A DNA stretch of 64,000 nt. It comes from Zonotrichia leucophrys gambelii. Lineage: Eukaryota > Chordata > Aves > Passeriformes > Passerellidae. Below, piece after piece: positions 24,401 to 35,051 of this stretch (the stretch's first letter is position 1; each line of letters starts with the position of its first letter). Location of the stretch: the NCBI RefSeq assembly GCF_028769735.1, contig NC_088170.1, forward strand, positions 53,105,585 to 53,169,584, read 5' to 3'. The notes below the pieces were generated by a model. That model did no database searches. It was not told the DNA's origin and worked only from the letters and a program-made list of their open reading frames with translations. The position numbers were made by a program, and so were the translations under genes.

Positions 24401-27400
24401 TTTTTTTAAGAGCTGCTATTTGTATCCTTCTTTCCCCAGCCTCATTGCTTCAAGCCCAAATCTTTTTCCTGTTAAGTCTTCCTGTATGAAACATCTCCAG
24501 TGGTCCTCTTGTTTTGAGGCCACTCTAATACCATCCTTGCTGATCTGTGGCTTATTCCACAGCTAAATGGTTGGTTATTAATGTAAGAGTTCCATGCTAA
24601 CTCCGGGATTTATAAGTTCTACCAATGGATTTCCATAATCATCATGGTTTTACAAAAGAAGAAAATGAGAAAGACAGGAACATTTCATAGGCTCAAAATC
24701 ACTACATGTCAGAGCACATATTTTTAAACCAGCTTGAAATTATCAGATGCTTTTAATAACAACTGTCAATATACAAAAGCTGAAACATTCTAATGGACAG
24801 AGTTAGATTTTTTCTTCCTTGCTTTCAGCAAATTGAAATGAATGAAAGAGAAATTTTATATTTGAGCAAGAATAGGAGAACACTTATTAGATGATTTTAA
24901 AATGCTGGAGAAGGTCTTGTGACTAATTTAATTTCTATGAAAAACATTAGGACAAACTTTATTAGAGCTAATACCTTAACCTCCCCCTGCCTTCATTCTT
25001 TATTGTCTGAGAGTGCTTTAGATTGTGCTGTGAGGGAGCAGCCCAACTGCTGATTCATAGAGTGAGCTTTGGCATCAGCCTCTTGACTGCTCTTAGGGCT
25101 TGCACATGAGCACTGGAAGAGAATAAAAGGCTGTGTTTGGCAAATGACACTCCTTTAAGTCATGCAATTCAAATCAATGGCCAGTACATTTGAGTAGAAC
25201 ATATGAGTAATTGAATGGGGGACGATTGAAGTGGCAACCCTGAGCTCAGGTGTTCAAGTAAGAAAAAGCAGGGCAGTGAAGAGCGAGCCCCTCATAATTT
25301 TGCTTGATTTCATCTCAGACTTGCTGGAGGTTTGAAAGAAAATTGAAATTCCTTTTAAAGAAGCTTATTTAGATCTACCTTACAACACTCAAGTATTGGC
25401 AATGGCTCCAAAACCTACATGATTTTCATGTCCACTGGAAATATATTTCTTTATTTAGCCTTTTTTATTTCTAGAAGTTATATTTAATTTTTATAATTGA
25501 TATAAATTATCTCTATTATTTATAATTAATTTATTACTGAAACTGCTGTTCTTGCTCAAATTATGAGAAATTAAATCCCTATTTGGTATTTAAGAATGAG
25601 TTTGTACATGATTCCTTACCACCATTTTGAAGGAGGTGTGAACAATTCTTGAATTAGAAATTTCATCTTGACAAACAAAAACCCAAAAAACCAAAGAAAC
25701 AAAAAAAAAAAACCCAAAACACACAAAGCAATAACAAAAGTGTTATTAGGTACTCAATTATTAGGTACTATGACTTCAGGGTGCAGATCACAGCATAATT
25801 GCTGTGCTAAGATCCTGGCTGGTTGTTGTAGCTGTCTAACCCAGGGCAAAGCATTTCAGAAACTCACTTGTACACACGAGTCAGTTTAGCTTTAAACTAA
25901 AAAAACTTAGCCTTGCTTGTCTGCTTGGGTTAATTAGCCCAAATTAGAGATAATTAGTGAGCTAGCTCAGGTGGAACAATATCCTGCTGCAACTATCTAG
26001 TTTCTGGTTCGGAACCTGGTTTCCCCTGAGGCAATTCAGTGCTCTCTGCTGAGCTGTGTGGTGAGAGCTTGCCCTAAATAACTCGTCCAGGTTCAGCTGA
26101 GTGCAGTTCAGAGCCAGGAATAGAACTGCCATCAGTTGACTTCATGACCTGCCTGAAACCATGCTATTGTTGGTTTTCTCAGAGTTCTTGATTTTATTTT
26201 TAAAAAGCTTTCAATTTTTCAGCTGAGCAGCTTGAGGCATAAAGAGGTCAGTTAATGGCACTACTGGGAGTAACACCTGGTATCCTTTGGAGAGAATATC
26301 CCCAGCTCTTTGGCTCTAAGCAGCAGAACATGTAGCCTCCTTTAGACTTACTCCAGAAAGGGTCTATAAATAAAACAGCGCCAGGTTTGTTTTGAGCCCA
26401 CACATAAGGAGTTTATTTGAAGGCACCCTCAGGCAGCCTTTTCAGTTATGAAATAAGTTCTGAAACTGCTCTGCTGTGGCTGAGACTTTTTAGATAGTCT
26501 CGGGGTTATACAATAAGTAGTACATCATTTTAGTTGCTGTTAAGGTTCCAGAATGTGGCAGTTGCCCAGATCTGTGAGATAACAAGCTGGCGTTCTTCTT
26601 CCCACGTATTTGTGCTTTCTGCCAATTGCAACTCCTCCTTCCCCCCCTTTTTTTAAAATTTCTCCTCTGCACCCTGTTGGGAAAAGGAGAGCTGACAGAA
26701 GGCAAGAAAGGTTGGTGTGAGTTCCATTACAACCAGTGCCTGTTGATGCTTGCTGTTAAATGAAATGTGACATGGATTGTAAGGACCCTTTTTTTTTTCC
26801 CTTTTTTTGTGAAGAATTAGATTTTTCCTTTTATGATAAAAAAGTGATTCACATAGACATCACTGTTCAGATCCAGACACTCAGCTTTATATATTCTGTG
26901 TCTGATTTCAACTGGACAAGTGAGGTTTGTTCACAAGTAAGGGTTAACTGCATCGCAAGCAAGATTTCATAACTGTTTTCTGTATTTTGCTGGGTCCAAG
27001 GTAGCTGAAAGCTAAAGCTCTATGTTTATCTACATTACCTGATGCAGTGACTAAGTAATCTTTTCACTGGTGCACTCAAGAAACATGTGGTCTTATTCAC
27101 CTTGAAAAATAATAGGAAAGAAGCTACATAATGGCCAAATATGACATGCACTAAGTAGCAGGTAAGTTCTCAAATTGTGGTGTCTACATTGTGGATGAGA
27201 TGTTCCAATATATATCTGGATAGAAATTTATTCAGTTTAAGGATTTATTCGGTTTAAGGATTTTTTTGATTTAGGCCCAAGCACAAATCAGTTAAAAAGC
27301 CATATAGTTTACTGTTTTTGCTAAACAGAGATGCCTGTGTTCCCTAAACTCCATATTTTATTCTGAAGTTCTGCTTCTGGATATCCCAGAATATTGGAAG

Positions 27401-27640
27401 AGCAGACAATATAATGGCTCAAGTGGATCTTACTGGAAGATAACATACAGAGTTTGCATAATTAATAGAAGAGAAAGAAATAGATCTGGACAAATATAAA
27501 GTAATTTATCCAACCTCACTTTTGAGCAAGCCTATAGAGTATTTAAGAGGAAGAGTACTGAAAGGTGTGAAGTTTTGTGGATAAGAAAGCAAATATTAAA
27601 TGAGTTTGTTGTAGGTAGATGGTACTAATCTGGCTAGGTG
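21441..27640. other. Unique AT-rich DNA, no gene recognised
   Basis: No gene is supported. A weak CR1-3'-end-like phrase (TACAGAATTGTAGAATGGTTT) lies near 23673-23693, too short to call. Pure A/T and T runs are present near 22920 and 25690. A 17-bp tandem duplication lies at 27226-27259. The remainder shows no recognisable repeat. Confidence 0.65.
27226..27259 (+). repeat. 17-bp tandem duplication
   Basis: Two adjacent copies of ATTTATTCAGTTTAAGG / ATTTATTCGGTTTAAGG differ at one base. This is a simple slippage duplication. Confidence 0.85.
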
Positions 27641-27649
27641 TTGTTCATT

Positions 27650-28420
27650 TCCAAAAGAGCTGTTACCTTTAGACAAGGGAAACAATAGTCTTTTTCTACC
27701 TATAAAAAGGTAAAGTCAATGTTGTGGTACCAGCCAACAAAAGAGATTACTACTAATACTGCCAAGTAAACCTGAGACTAGTTGTAAAGAATGACATCAA
27801 GTTAGCATTATGAAAAAATCTGAAGAGAGTTATGACTGAAATTTCTCAAGGCGCAGTCTTGGAACCATTACATAATACTTTCACTAATTTTCTTTCTGTG
27901 TTGAAATCATTATTCCTTATAAATAATGTTGAACACACAAAGTTAGTAATCATCATCAAATCAGAGGTGTACTGGGATATCTTTAAAAAAGAAATAGAAA
28001 GAATTGAGGTAATTGAAATAGGATAAAATATTAAAATACAGAAAGCAGTCTCTGTACTGAAGAACTAAAATTAATTTCTGTTCAGGGTGATCAGTGGAGT
28101 AGAGGGCACATTTTACAATAGCAAATAAAAAGATCTTGGCTTAAACCACAGAATGGAGACTGAGAAGGGACAATTGCTCTCTAAATGCATCCGAGGGAAA
28201 TAAACGGCAGGGAGGGAGGAGAACTAATTAATCTAAAGGACATTGCTGGCACAAAACCAAAAGTTCATTATAAAATTTAAGTCAGAAATTAAAGGAACTA
28301 TCAGAGGAATGAGGAATGTCATTCTGATAGAAGTAATGGAATCAACTTCATTGAAGTAGAATCTACTTAGTTTATGACAGTAATTCTATGATATGATATG
28401 TCTGTAATAGGAGACAGCTA
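27650..28420 (+). pseudogene. Ancient CR1-type LINE remnant (ORF2), plus orientation
   Basis: Several blocks, in the right order, match the reverse-transcriptase region of older amniote CR1 elements of the kind common in turtles. Near 27675, GACAAGGGAAACAATAGTC matches the D-K-G-N-A-V-D segment. At 27847-27890 the translation S-Q-G-A-V-L-E-P-L-H-N-T-F-T-N-F matches the P-Q-G-S-V-L-G-P-x-L-F-N box. Near 28138-28190, CTTGGCTTAAACC...GAGACTGAGAAGGGACAATTGCTCTCTA matches L-G-L-F-S-L-x-K-x-R-L-R-G-D-x-I-A-L-Y. Near 28270-28340, TTCAGTTTAGACTT-like and ATCAGAGGAATGA-like blocks match the segment leading to V-K-F-W-N-S. There are many indels. The boundaries are soft and the 3' UTR may reach about 28540. 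It is far more diverged than the CR1 at 20-21 kb, so it belongs to an older wave. Confidence 0.65.
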
Positions 28421-28540
28421 GACCATGTAAGTCAGAAGGCATCAGAGATTCTTATGCCCAACCTCATCTTCAGCAAGTGTTGATATTTCTGTCTAGAAGT
28501 TCACAGAGGAGAGAATATAATGGTCAGCCATCACCAGGTG

Positions 28541-31500
28541 TAATCTGTATACAAAAGAAGTATATAGACTTTTTTATGAGGTGATAAATTTCACATTCAC
28601 AGATTACCCTAGAGGCATAATGGGACCAAGGCAGAATATTACCTTAAATTAATAATAAAAAAAGGATCTGAATTTTATTATTCAAAAAACCCTCATAAAG
28701 TCAGTCAGTTATGAGTGCAATGCGCATATTTGAGAATAGACACAAATTATGTCAGAGGACATATAATAGACTAAGTCAATATTGCACTTTATATGATTAC
28801 TTTTTCCTATTGAGAAAAAATGTACCATGTCTAGGATTCTGTCCATCATGTTCTACTTATGCTTCCTTCTTTTCTTATTTACTGGCTTCCCCTCCCAACC
28901 TCAAATGCTGTTTAAAAAGTTGGCTCTGATCTTCTATGGATGGACTGACGACATTAAATCATTTAGCTTTTTTTATTTTTTTCTTAGTGCACTGAAAAGA
29001 TAGAATAATTAGAAATCACAAAAATAACTGTGATTTTATGTGTCTTTGCCTATTCAGTACCCAGACTCTTGGTGTATCAGGTTACATTCTAAAAGAACAG
29101 AAAATAATCCATTTTTTTCACCCTGGATGACGCAGTTTTTTGCTGTAGAAATTAGTGATATTATGCCACTTAAAAGTGGCAGAAAAATCATAGCTAGTAT
29201 CCATAATTGCTGTGAACAACATTTATTCTATGGCGAAACAAGGATTTTGATTTTCAACATTGTCAATCTGGCAATTTCTGCAAGTCATATATTGACCTTT
29301 TCTGTAGAAGTTTAATAATAAATTCAGTACATATGCCTTGACCCTTTGGTGCTGGCTTGATCTTTATGAGCTGGCAAAATAAAAATCAGAACTGTGGTGC
29401 TACACAAACACTGATAAATGCAAGACATTTAAGATTTTTTTTTACCTTTGCCCTTCTACTTTTGTTCCTCTACTATTCATGTAGTTTTCAGGGACGCTGT
29501 TTTTATGACTACCATTTCCTTATTTTTTGTGATATATGGTTTACTGAAAGTAGGGCCCTTAATTGTTCAAATGCACCAAAACATTCTATATTTCATGACA
29601 AACAGACTAAAACTATCTGTTTACATACACTTTTTTAAGATACCCATATGTAAATGTCATAACTAAAAATAATTTAAGGGATTTAAAAATGTTTCAAGTT
29701 TTTCATATGTTTTAAGAAATCTTAGCTTGGGGGATGCCAAAGTATTCTTTCATCTTCTCTCTTACTCAGACATAAAAGAGAAATTATGGGAGAAAAAAAT
29801 CTGAAACTTTTGTCGCCATGCAGAGGAAACTCTTAATTAACAATACTGTATTAACTGTTATGTGTCTCATCTTTCAGGGGGTTAATGTTAGTATCTTCAA
29901 AGGAAAAACAAAAATTCACTGTTCTGTCTAGTTTTTGTTCTTACTTATACTCCATACTTTCCCAACTATGTACAGTAATTTTCACAGAGACAACATTCTG
30001 ATCTCTGAGGTTTCACTGTGAATGGGAGATGCAGGCATTAACTTCAACTGGCATTAACATATAACTTGGAAGGCCATGAACTAACTAAGACAAAGATAGC
30101 TTCTAGCTAGAGGATTACAAACCCAAAAAGTTTGAATTTATCACAAGAGCTGAATAGAAGGAAAAAAATTCGCAAATTGTGTTGCAAGACTTGATTTGTG
30201 ATAAATCATATAAAGGCTAATTTTTTGATAAAAAATTAGCCTACTGCTATTTTTCATATTTGTTCTTAGTAGCCTTATAAAATAATTTTCGAAGGAGGCA
30301 GGCTTTAATAAAACTCAGTCCTATCACTGGACAAAAATGTGCACTCTGAACGATATTTATGCATTCTCTGCAGAAAAACCAAAGTGTAACAGCTGAGAAT
30401 TTTTTGTGCTAATTCTCATTAACCTTGTAGAATAAGTAATTAACTGTTCTCTCCTATACAAGCCCACTGTCTACATTTCAGCAGATTGTGTTAATAATTG
30501 AAATATAAAAAAATATAGTAGACAGCATAAGAGGTTATTAATTTTTAGAGATATCCAACCAATAGTGTTATTGAAATGTGTTTGATAAATGAATGCAGTG
30601 AACCATCTTATGAAATGAAAGAGTTGTGCATTATGAGACTTTTTGAATAAATAAGTTTGTAAAAAAGTAAACATAAACTACAGAGCAAATTCTCACCTTG
30701 AGCTGTGTAGGTGTGTAATGACACTTGTGCTCTGCATTATTAAGCCTAATAGTTATACTATTAGAAACATTGCCCTTACATAAACTGAGAATACTTTCGG
30801 ATTCCGTCAAGATGAAGACTCTGAGCATAATGTTTTTTGCTGGAATATGAGAAGAATCAGCAGCTCTAGAAAAGGAACAATGCTTAAAAACACTTAATGT
30901 TCTTGTATACTATCAGTATATACATGAAAGTTTTAATTGTACTGACATAATAAACATGTGATACATAAATATTGAGAACACTCTGTTCAGGGACACTTGA
31001 GAATGTTGTGTGCTGATTTTTAATAAAAGAGGGAAAATGTGGGAGAATGCTGTTTTCAAAACTGTTTATTAATGCAGCTGTTAAAGATTATCAACTCCAT
31101 ATTAAAACCTAGTAAAAGCTGAGGATATGCTGTTGCTATAGCTGTTCCAAAGTATTAGGACTACAACAAAACTGACTTTTGGAGGCGAATTTTGTTTGGT
31201 TGTATTTTGGGTGAGCTTTCTATTTGTTTTGTTTTTCATTGATACAACAGAGATCTGACTTGTGGTAGGCTTCCAGGTACTGACACCCTAAAAGTAATAA
31301 CTGTTTTGGGCAGAATGGTTGGCAGGTATTTGGGATACCCCAGATTATTCACAGAAAGAGGAGAATATACTCCTAGTGCCAAACTTTTTCTAATGCACAT
31401 CAGTGTATTATGGAGGAATGCAAAAAAGTCGTGTTCCTTACACGCAAGAAGACTCAAACATTAAGATATTGGTCCTCACTTTTAACTTATTAATAAAGTC

Positions 31501-31706
31501 ATTTACTGAATGATCTCTGAATATATAAATGGATACAAACTTTTAGCTGAGGAATGTGCTAGAAGAGTGAAGTCTAGACCCTCATTCTTGTTTTAATTAA
31601 AGAAAGTGGTAAGTTTCCCCGACCATTTAAAAGGGCAGAAAAAAATGCGTAATTGCCTCTTAGGCTTTGCAAATGTGTCACAGAAAACCATGGGAGTAAG
31701 AAATTT
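28541..31706. other. Unique AT-rich DNA, no gene recognised
   Basis: No gene, RNA gene or mobile element is recognisable. A perfect 13-bp-arm hairpin is present at 30214-30242. The open frames of up to 93 codons near 29040-29670 are AT-rich, overlap in different phases, and show no domain. Confidence 0.7.
30214..30242. repeat. Perfect 13-bp-arm hairpin
   Basis: AGGCTAATTTTTT and its exact reverse complement are separated by GAT. No T-rich downstream terminator logic applies in a vertebrate. It is likely a chance or template-switch palindrome. Confidence 0.8.
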
Positions 31707-31711
31707 AGAAG
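31707..31711. repeat. Left target-site duplication of the ERVL LTR
   Basis: AGAAG, repeated exactly at 32750-32754, flush with the LTR ends. Five bp is the duplication size expected for ERVL (class III). Confidence 0.85.
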
Positions 31712-32059
31712 TGTATTGATTTTGCATGGCCTGGTGTTTGGTAGGAGGGGGCCACAGAGGTGGTTTCTGTGAGAAACTGCTGGAAGCTTCCACCATGTCT
31801 AGCGGAGCCAATCCCTGATGGCTCTGAGGATGGACATGCTGCTGGCCAAAATTGGGCCAGTTGGAGAGGACGGTAACACCTCTGTGATAACAGATTTGGG
31901 AAAAAAATCAAAAGAAAACTTATGGGGGAATTTTAATTGTGACTAGACAAGAGGGGAATGAGAACATATGAGGAGAGAAACTCTTCATACACCAAGGTTG
32001 GTGAAGAAGGAAGGGCAGGAGGTGCTCCAGGCACTGGAGTTGAGGTTCCCCTGCTGCCC

Positions 32060-32400
32060 GTGGTGCAGACCATGAAGCAGCTGTGCCCCTGCAGCCCATG
32101 GGGATCCATGGGGGAGCAGAGATCCACCTGCAGCTCCAAACCAGAGTGGGTGGAGACTGTGATCCAGTGGGAGATCCATGGAGAGAAGTGCCCTGCTCCC
32201 CCACTGGAGCAGCCTGTCTTTGACAGACTGCACCCCATGGAAGAGTGACCCATGCCGCAGCAGTTGGAGAGGTGCTGTTGCCTGTGGGATGGACTCACCT
32301 TGCAGCAGTTTGCAGAGAGGTATTGCACACGAGATGGACTCATGTTGGAGAAGTTTATGGAAAACTCTCTCCCATGGGAGGGACCCCATAGTGCAGCAGG
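32060..32400 (+). repeat. Diverged tandem units inside the ERVL LTR
   Basis: Degenerate repeats of roughly 40-60 bp carry recurring CCCATGG, GGAGCAG/GCAGCAG and GGGA(G/T)GGAC motifs. This internal unit array is characteristic of the family and makes copies differ in length by unit gain or loss. Confidence 0.65.
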
Positions 32401-32585
32401 TGAATGATAACTCCTCTCCCTGAGCAGCAGGAGAAACAAAGAGTGATGAACTGACTTCAACCCCCATTCCCATCTCCCTGTGTTTCTGGGGTAGGCAGTA
32501 GAGATGGAAAAGAAGGAGAGGTGAGGGAAAAGGTGTTTTTAAGTGCTTGTTTTACTTCTCATTAACCTGCTCTGATTTTGTTAGT

Positions 32586-32591
32586 AATAAA
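32586..32591 (+). terminator. LTR polyadenylation signal
   Basis: AATAAA within GTTAGTAATAAATTGATTTT, at the position expected for the R region of the plus-strand ERVL LTR, about 160 bp before its 3' end. Confidence 0.7.
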
Positions 32592-32749
32592 TTGATTTTA
32601 TATCTGTAAGTTGAGCCTGGTTTGCCCTTTTCACCCCACACTTTAGCTCAGGAGTTGTTAAATTTTCTCTCCTCTGTCCTGCTGTAGCAGAGGAGTGAGC
32701 GAGGGGCTTTTGTGGGTACCTGGTGTCCAGCCAGTGTCAACTCATGACA

Positions 32750-32754
32750 AGAAG
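32750..32754. repeat. Right target-site duplication of the ERVL LTR
   Basis: AGAAG immediately after the terminal CA, identical to 31707-31711. Confidence 0.85.
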
Positions 32755-33710
32755 GTTTAATTTTAAATAAAAGAACCAGGCCTTACCCATTACAACCTGG
32801 GAATGAGATAGGCTGGCATAATTAGTCATCCTATGTAGTTTACACCAGCAGAAGCCTAGTCCTTGAGCACAAAAGCTAGTAAAATACCTCCAAATAGAAA
32901 TATATATTTCAGCAATGGAAGCAGGAGACAGGAACTCCACAGTGAATTCTGACCATAACTCCCTCTGTCAAAATGTTGCACGAAAAATTATATTTGTCTG
33001 GACAGAATAGAAAGAATAGAAAAAAAAGTCTGATACACAAAGATAAATATGAATTTCACACAGGTAAAGATTATTAAGGAATATTTTTCAGACCTGTAAA
33101 GATTTACAAATTTAGTAAAGGGAACTTTCATGGGCTTTCCATTATTCTAATTCTTCAGTTTTTGATTAAGTCAATAATATTCCTTATGAATGATAGAGTT
33201 AAGGATTTTGAGCTTGATTTTATGGCTGTTTAGCCACATGTATGCCTGTTTAAAATGCAAATACAATTACATGCATATTTTCTACATGTAGGCAATTATC
33301 TTAACAGATATAGAGACAGCATAATTGTATCTGCAAGTGTGCATAATTCACTGTGTCTATGTATATAGTTATCTGATTTGTTCACATAACTACAATAATT
33401 GCATACACTGTAATGCCTGAATTACCTGAGAAACTTTGCCTGATGTGTTTTTTTGACTTCCTTTGATTTTATTATCTAATGAAAACAAGTAGTGTATAAA
33501 ACAATGAATATGTGATAAAAGTATCTTACATTGTTAAACACTAATTTTTTCCATATGATTGTATTTTCTATCTTCTAAACATAATACTAAACTTGAGATC
33601 ATTGTTAAAATGTGAGGTACAAACAATTGCAGACTGCTTGTTCTGTAAACTGGACAATCTATTGGGCAAAACAATCCATTACCCTGGGCAATTGTTTGCT
33701 AAGGCACTCC

Positions 33711-33781
33711 TGCCTTAATTGGATAAATAGATATGTGATAAATCGAAATGTGATAATTACATTATCACATCAATTAAGGCA
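33711..33781. repeat. Nested inverted repeat
   Basis: The outer arms TGCCTTAATTG (33711-33721) and CAATTAAGGCA (33771-33781) are exact reverse complements. Inside, directly against the right arm, ATGTGATAAT (33748-33757) and ATTATCACAT (33761-33770) pair around TAC. A second ATGTGATAA at 33733-33741 can pair with the same right-hand segment, leaving an 11-bp bulge on the left. Two alternative folds are therefore possible. It resembles fused termini of a small DNA transposon, but no family is recognised. Confidence 0.75.
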
Positions 33782-35033
33782 CAATATGTAGGTTTATAAA
33801 CTATGAAAACTGAATTTCCTAAACCTTGTTTTCCTACTAAAGAAACTGCAATTACAGTTTTTACCAATATCTTTTTGTTATTGATTGGAATTCAGAAGAA
33901 TTCAAAAGTGAGGAAGAAAGCATAAGCAATTTTCTATTGATTTGTGGTGGTATCATATCAGGTGGAAGCTTTTTGAGATTACTTTTTTTTTCTCATGTAT
34001 GCATCCCGTGATTGTAAATAAGAACCTGGTGAATCTTTTATTCTAGTAGACAAAAAAATTGAAATAATGTCTTTCTTATCTATGAGGCTCACTGTTCCTT
34101 TGCACATTTGCAGAGACACTAAATGCATTTCTAGGGCAATACATTTTGCTAAAATTGCACTTTTTTTTCTAGGAGTTCCTCTTCTTTTAGATAAATCTGA
34201 TGTATACCTCAAACACTGTAAACTGGATCGAGTGTATTACTCTGTAAAACTGCATGTTTTATATTGCTTAGAAAGTGTGGTTAAAGGATTACTAGATACT
34301 TTGCTAAGTAGTTAATCCACTGGTTTGTGTTCAGGAAATATAATTATTCTTACCTTTATTCCTGTATGTATTACTCATTTACTTCTTCTAAATAATTTTT
34401 AATGTAAAATTCCGAGTACTGGGTGTGAGAAAACACTTGTTTACCAAGTCCTGGTACATTAATTTTAAATTCTTACCACTCTTCGTCCTTATTTTGATAT
34501 TATTGGTAATATGAGGGCACAAATAGAAAAAGCTTTCTGGAAAATAGCTTTTTTATGAAACCTCAGAACATCCTTAATGTGGGAAAAACACAAGTGAATG
34601 GAAAGCTAATAGTGAAGAGAAAACACAGCTATATTTGATTCTGCTGGTATAGTAACATATGGGAGACATTATTTAATAGTTCTTTTCAGAGTCTAATTTC
34701 GTCTGTCATGAAGAAGATAAAAATCTACTATCAGGCAGAGACTAGTTAAATATATTGGTGGGTTGTGACTATGCATTTTTCTTGGTAAATATTTTTCTGT
34801 TCATTCATTGCATTGAACACTAGAAGGGCAGCACAGAAATTCCTTGCATTACATATCCCGGATGAATTCCATGAAGTATTTAAGTCATATGAAAGCAGCT
34901 ATTGTAAACCTTTCCTTTCTTGTCACATTTAAAGCCATTCATTAAGACCAGAAAGGAAGTTATCCAAAACATTTTTGAAATTATTAGCATTCCTTTATTG
35001 CATTAAACTTAACCTACAGACAAAGAGATATGA

Positions 35034-35051
35034 ATTATCACATCAATTAAG
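35034..35051 (+). repeat. Dispersed copy of the inverted-repeat right arm
   Basis: ATTATCACATCAATTAAG is identical over 18 bp to 33761-33778, in the same orientation, about 1.27 kb away. It could mark the other end of an element or be chance in AT-rich DNA. Confidence 0.5.

Larger units (their letters stand above)
31712..32749 (+). mobile_element. ERVL-type solo LTR, 1038 bp, plus orientation
   Basis: The element begins TGTATTGATTTTGCATGG and ends CAACTCATGACA, with TG...CA termini and an AGAAG duplication on each side. The composition and phrases match the long avian ERVL LTRs: an early GTTTGGTAGGAGGGGGC block, a central run of diverged units with CATGG and GGAGCAG motifs (about 32060-32400), GATGAACTGACTTCAACCCC, the polyadenylation signal at 32586-32591, and a tail of GAGTGAGCGAGGGGCTTTTG then GTGTCCAGCCAG. 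No internal retroviral genes flank it, so it is a solo LTR. Open frames of up to 175 codons on the minus strand here are by-products of the GC-rich repeated units and are not genes. Confidence 0.92.

Noticed and set aside
31933..32473. Minus-strand frames of 162 and 175 codons
   Set aside because: They lie antisense within the ERVL LTR and result from its GC-rich repeated units.
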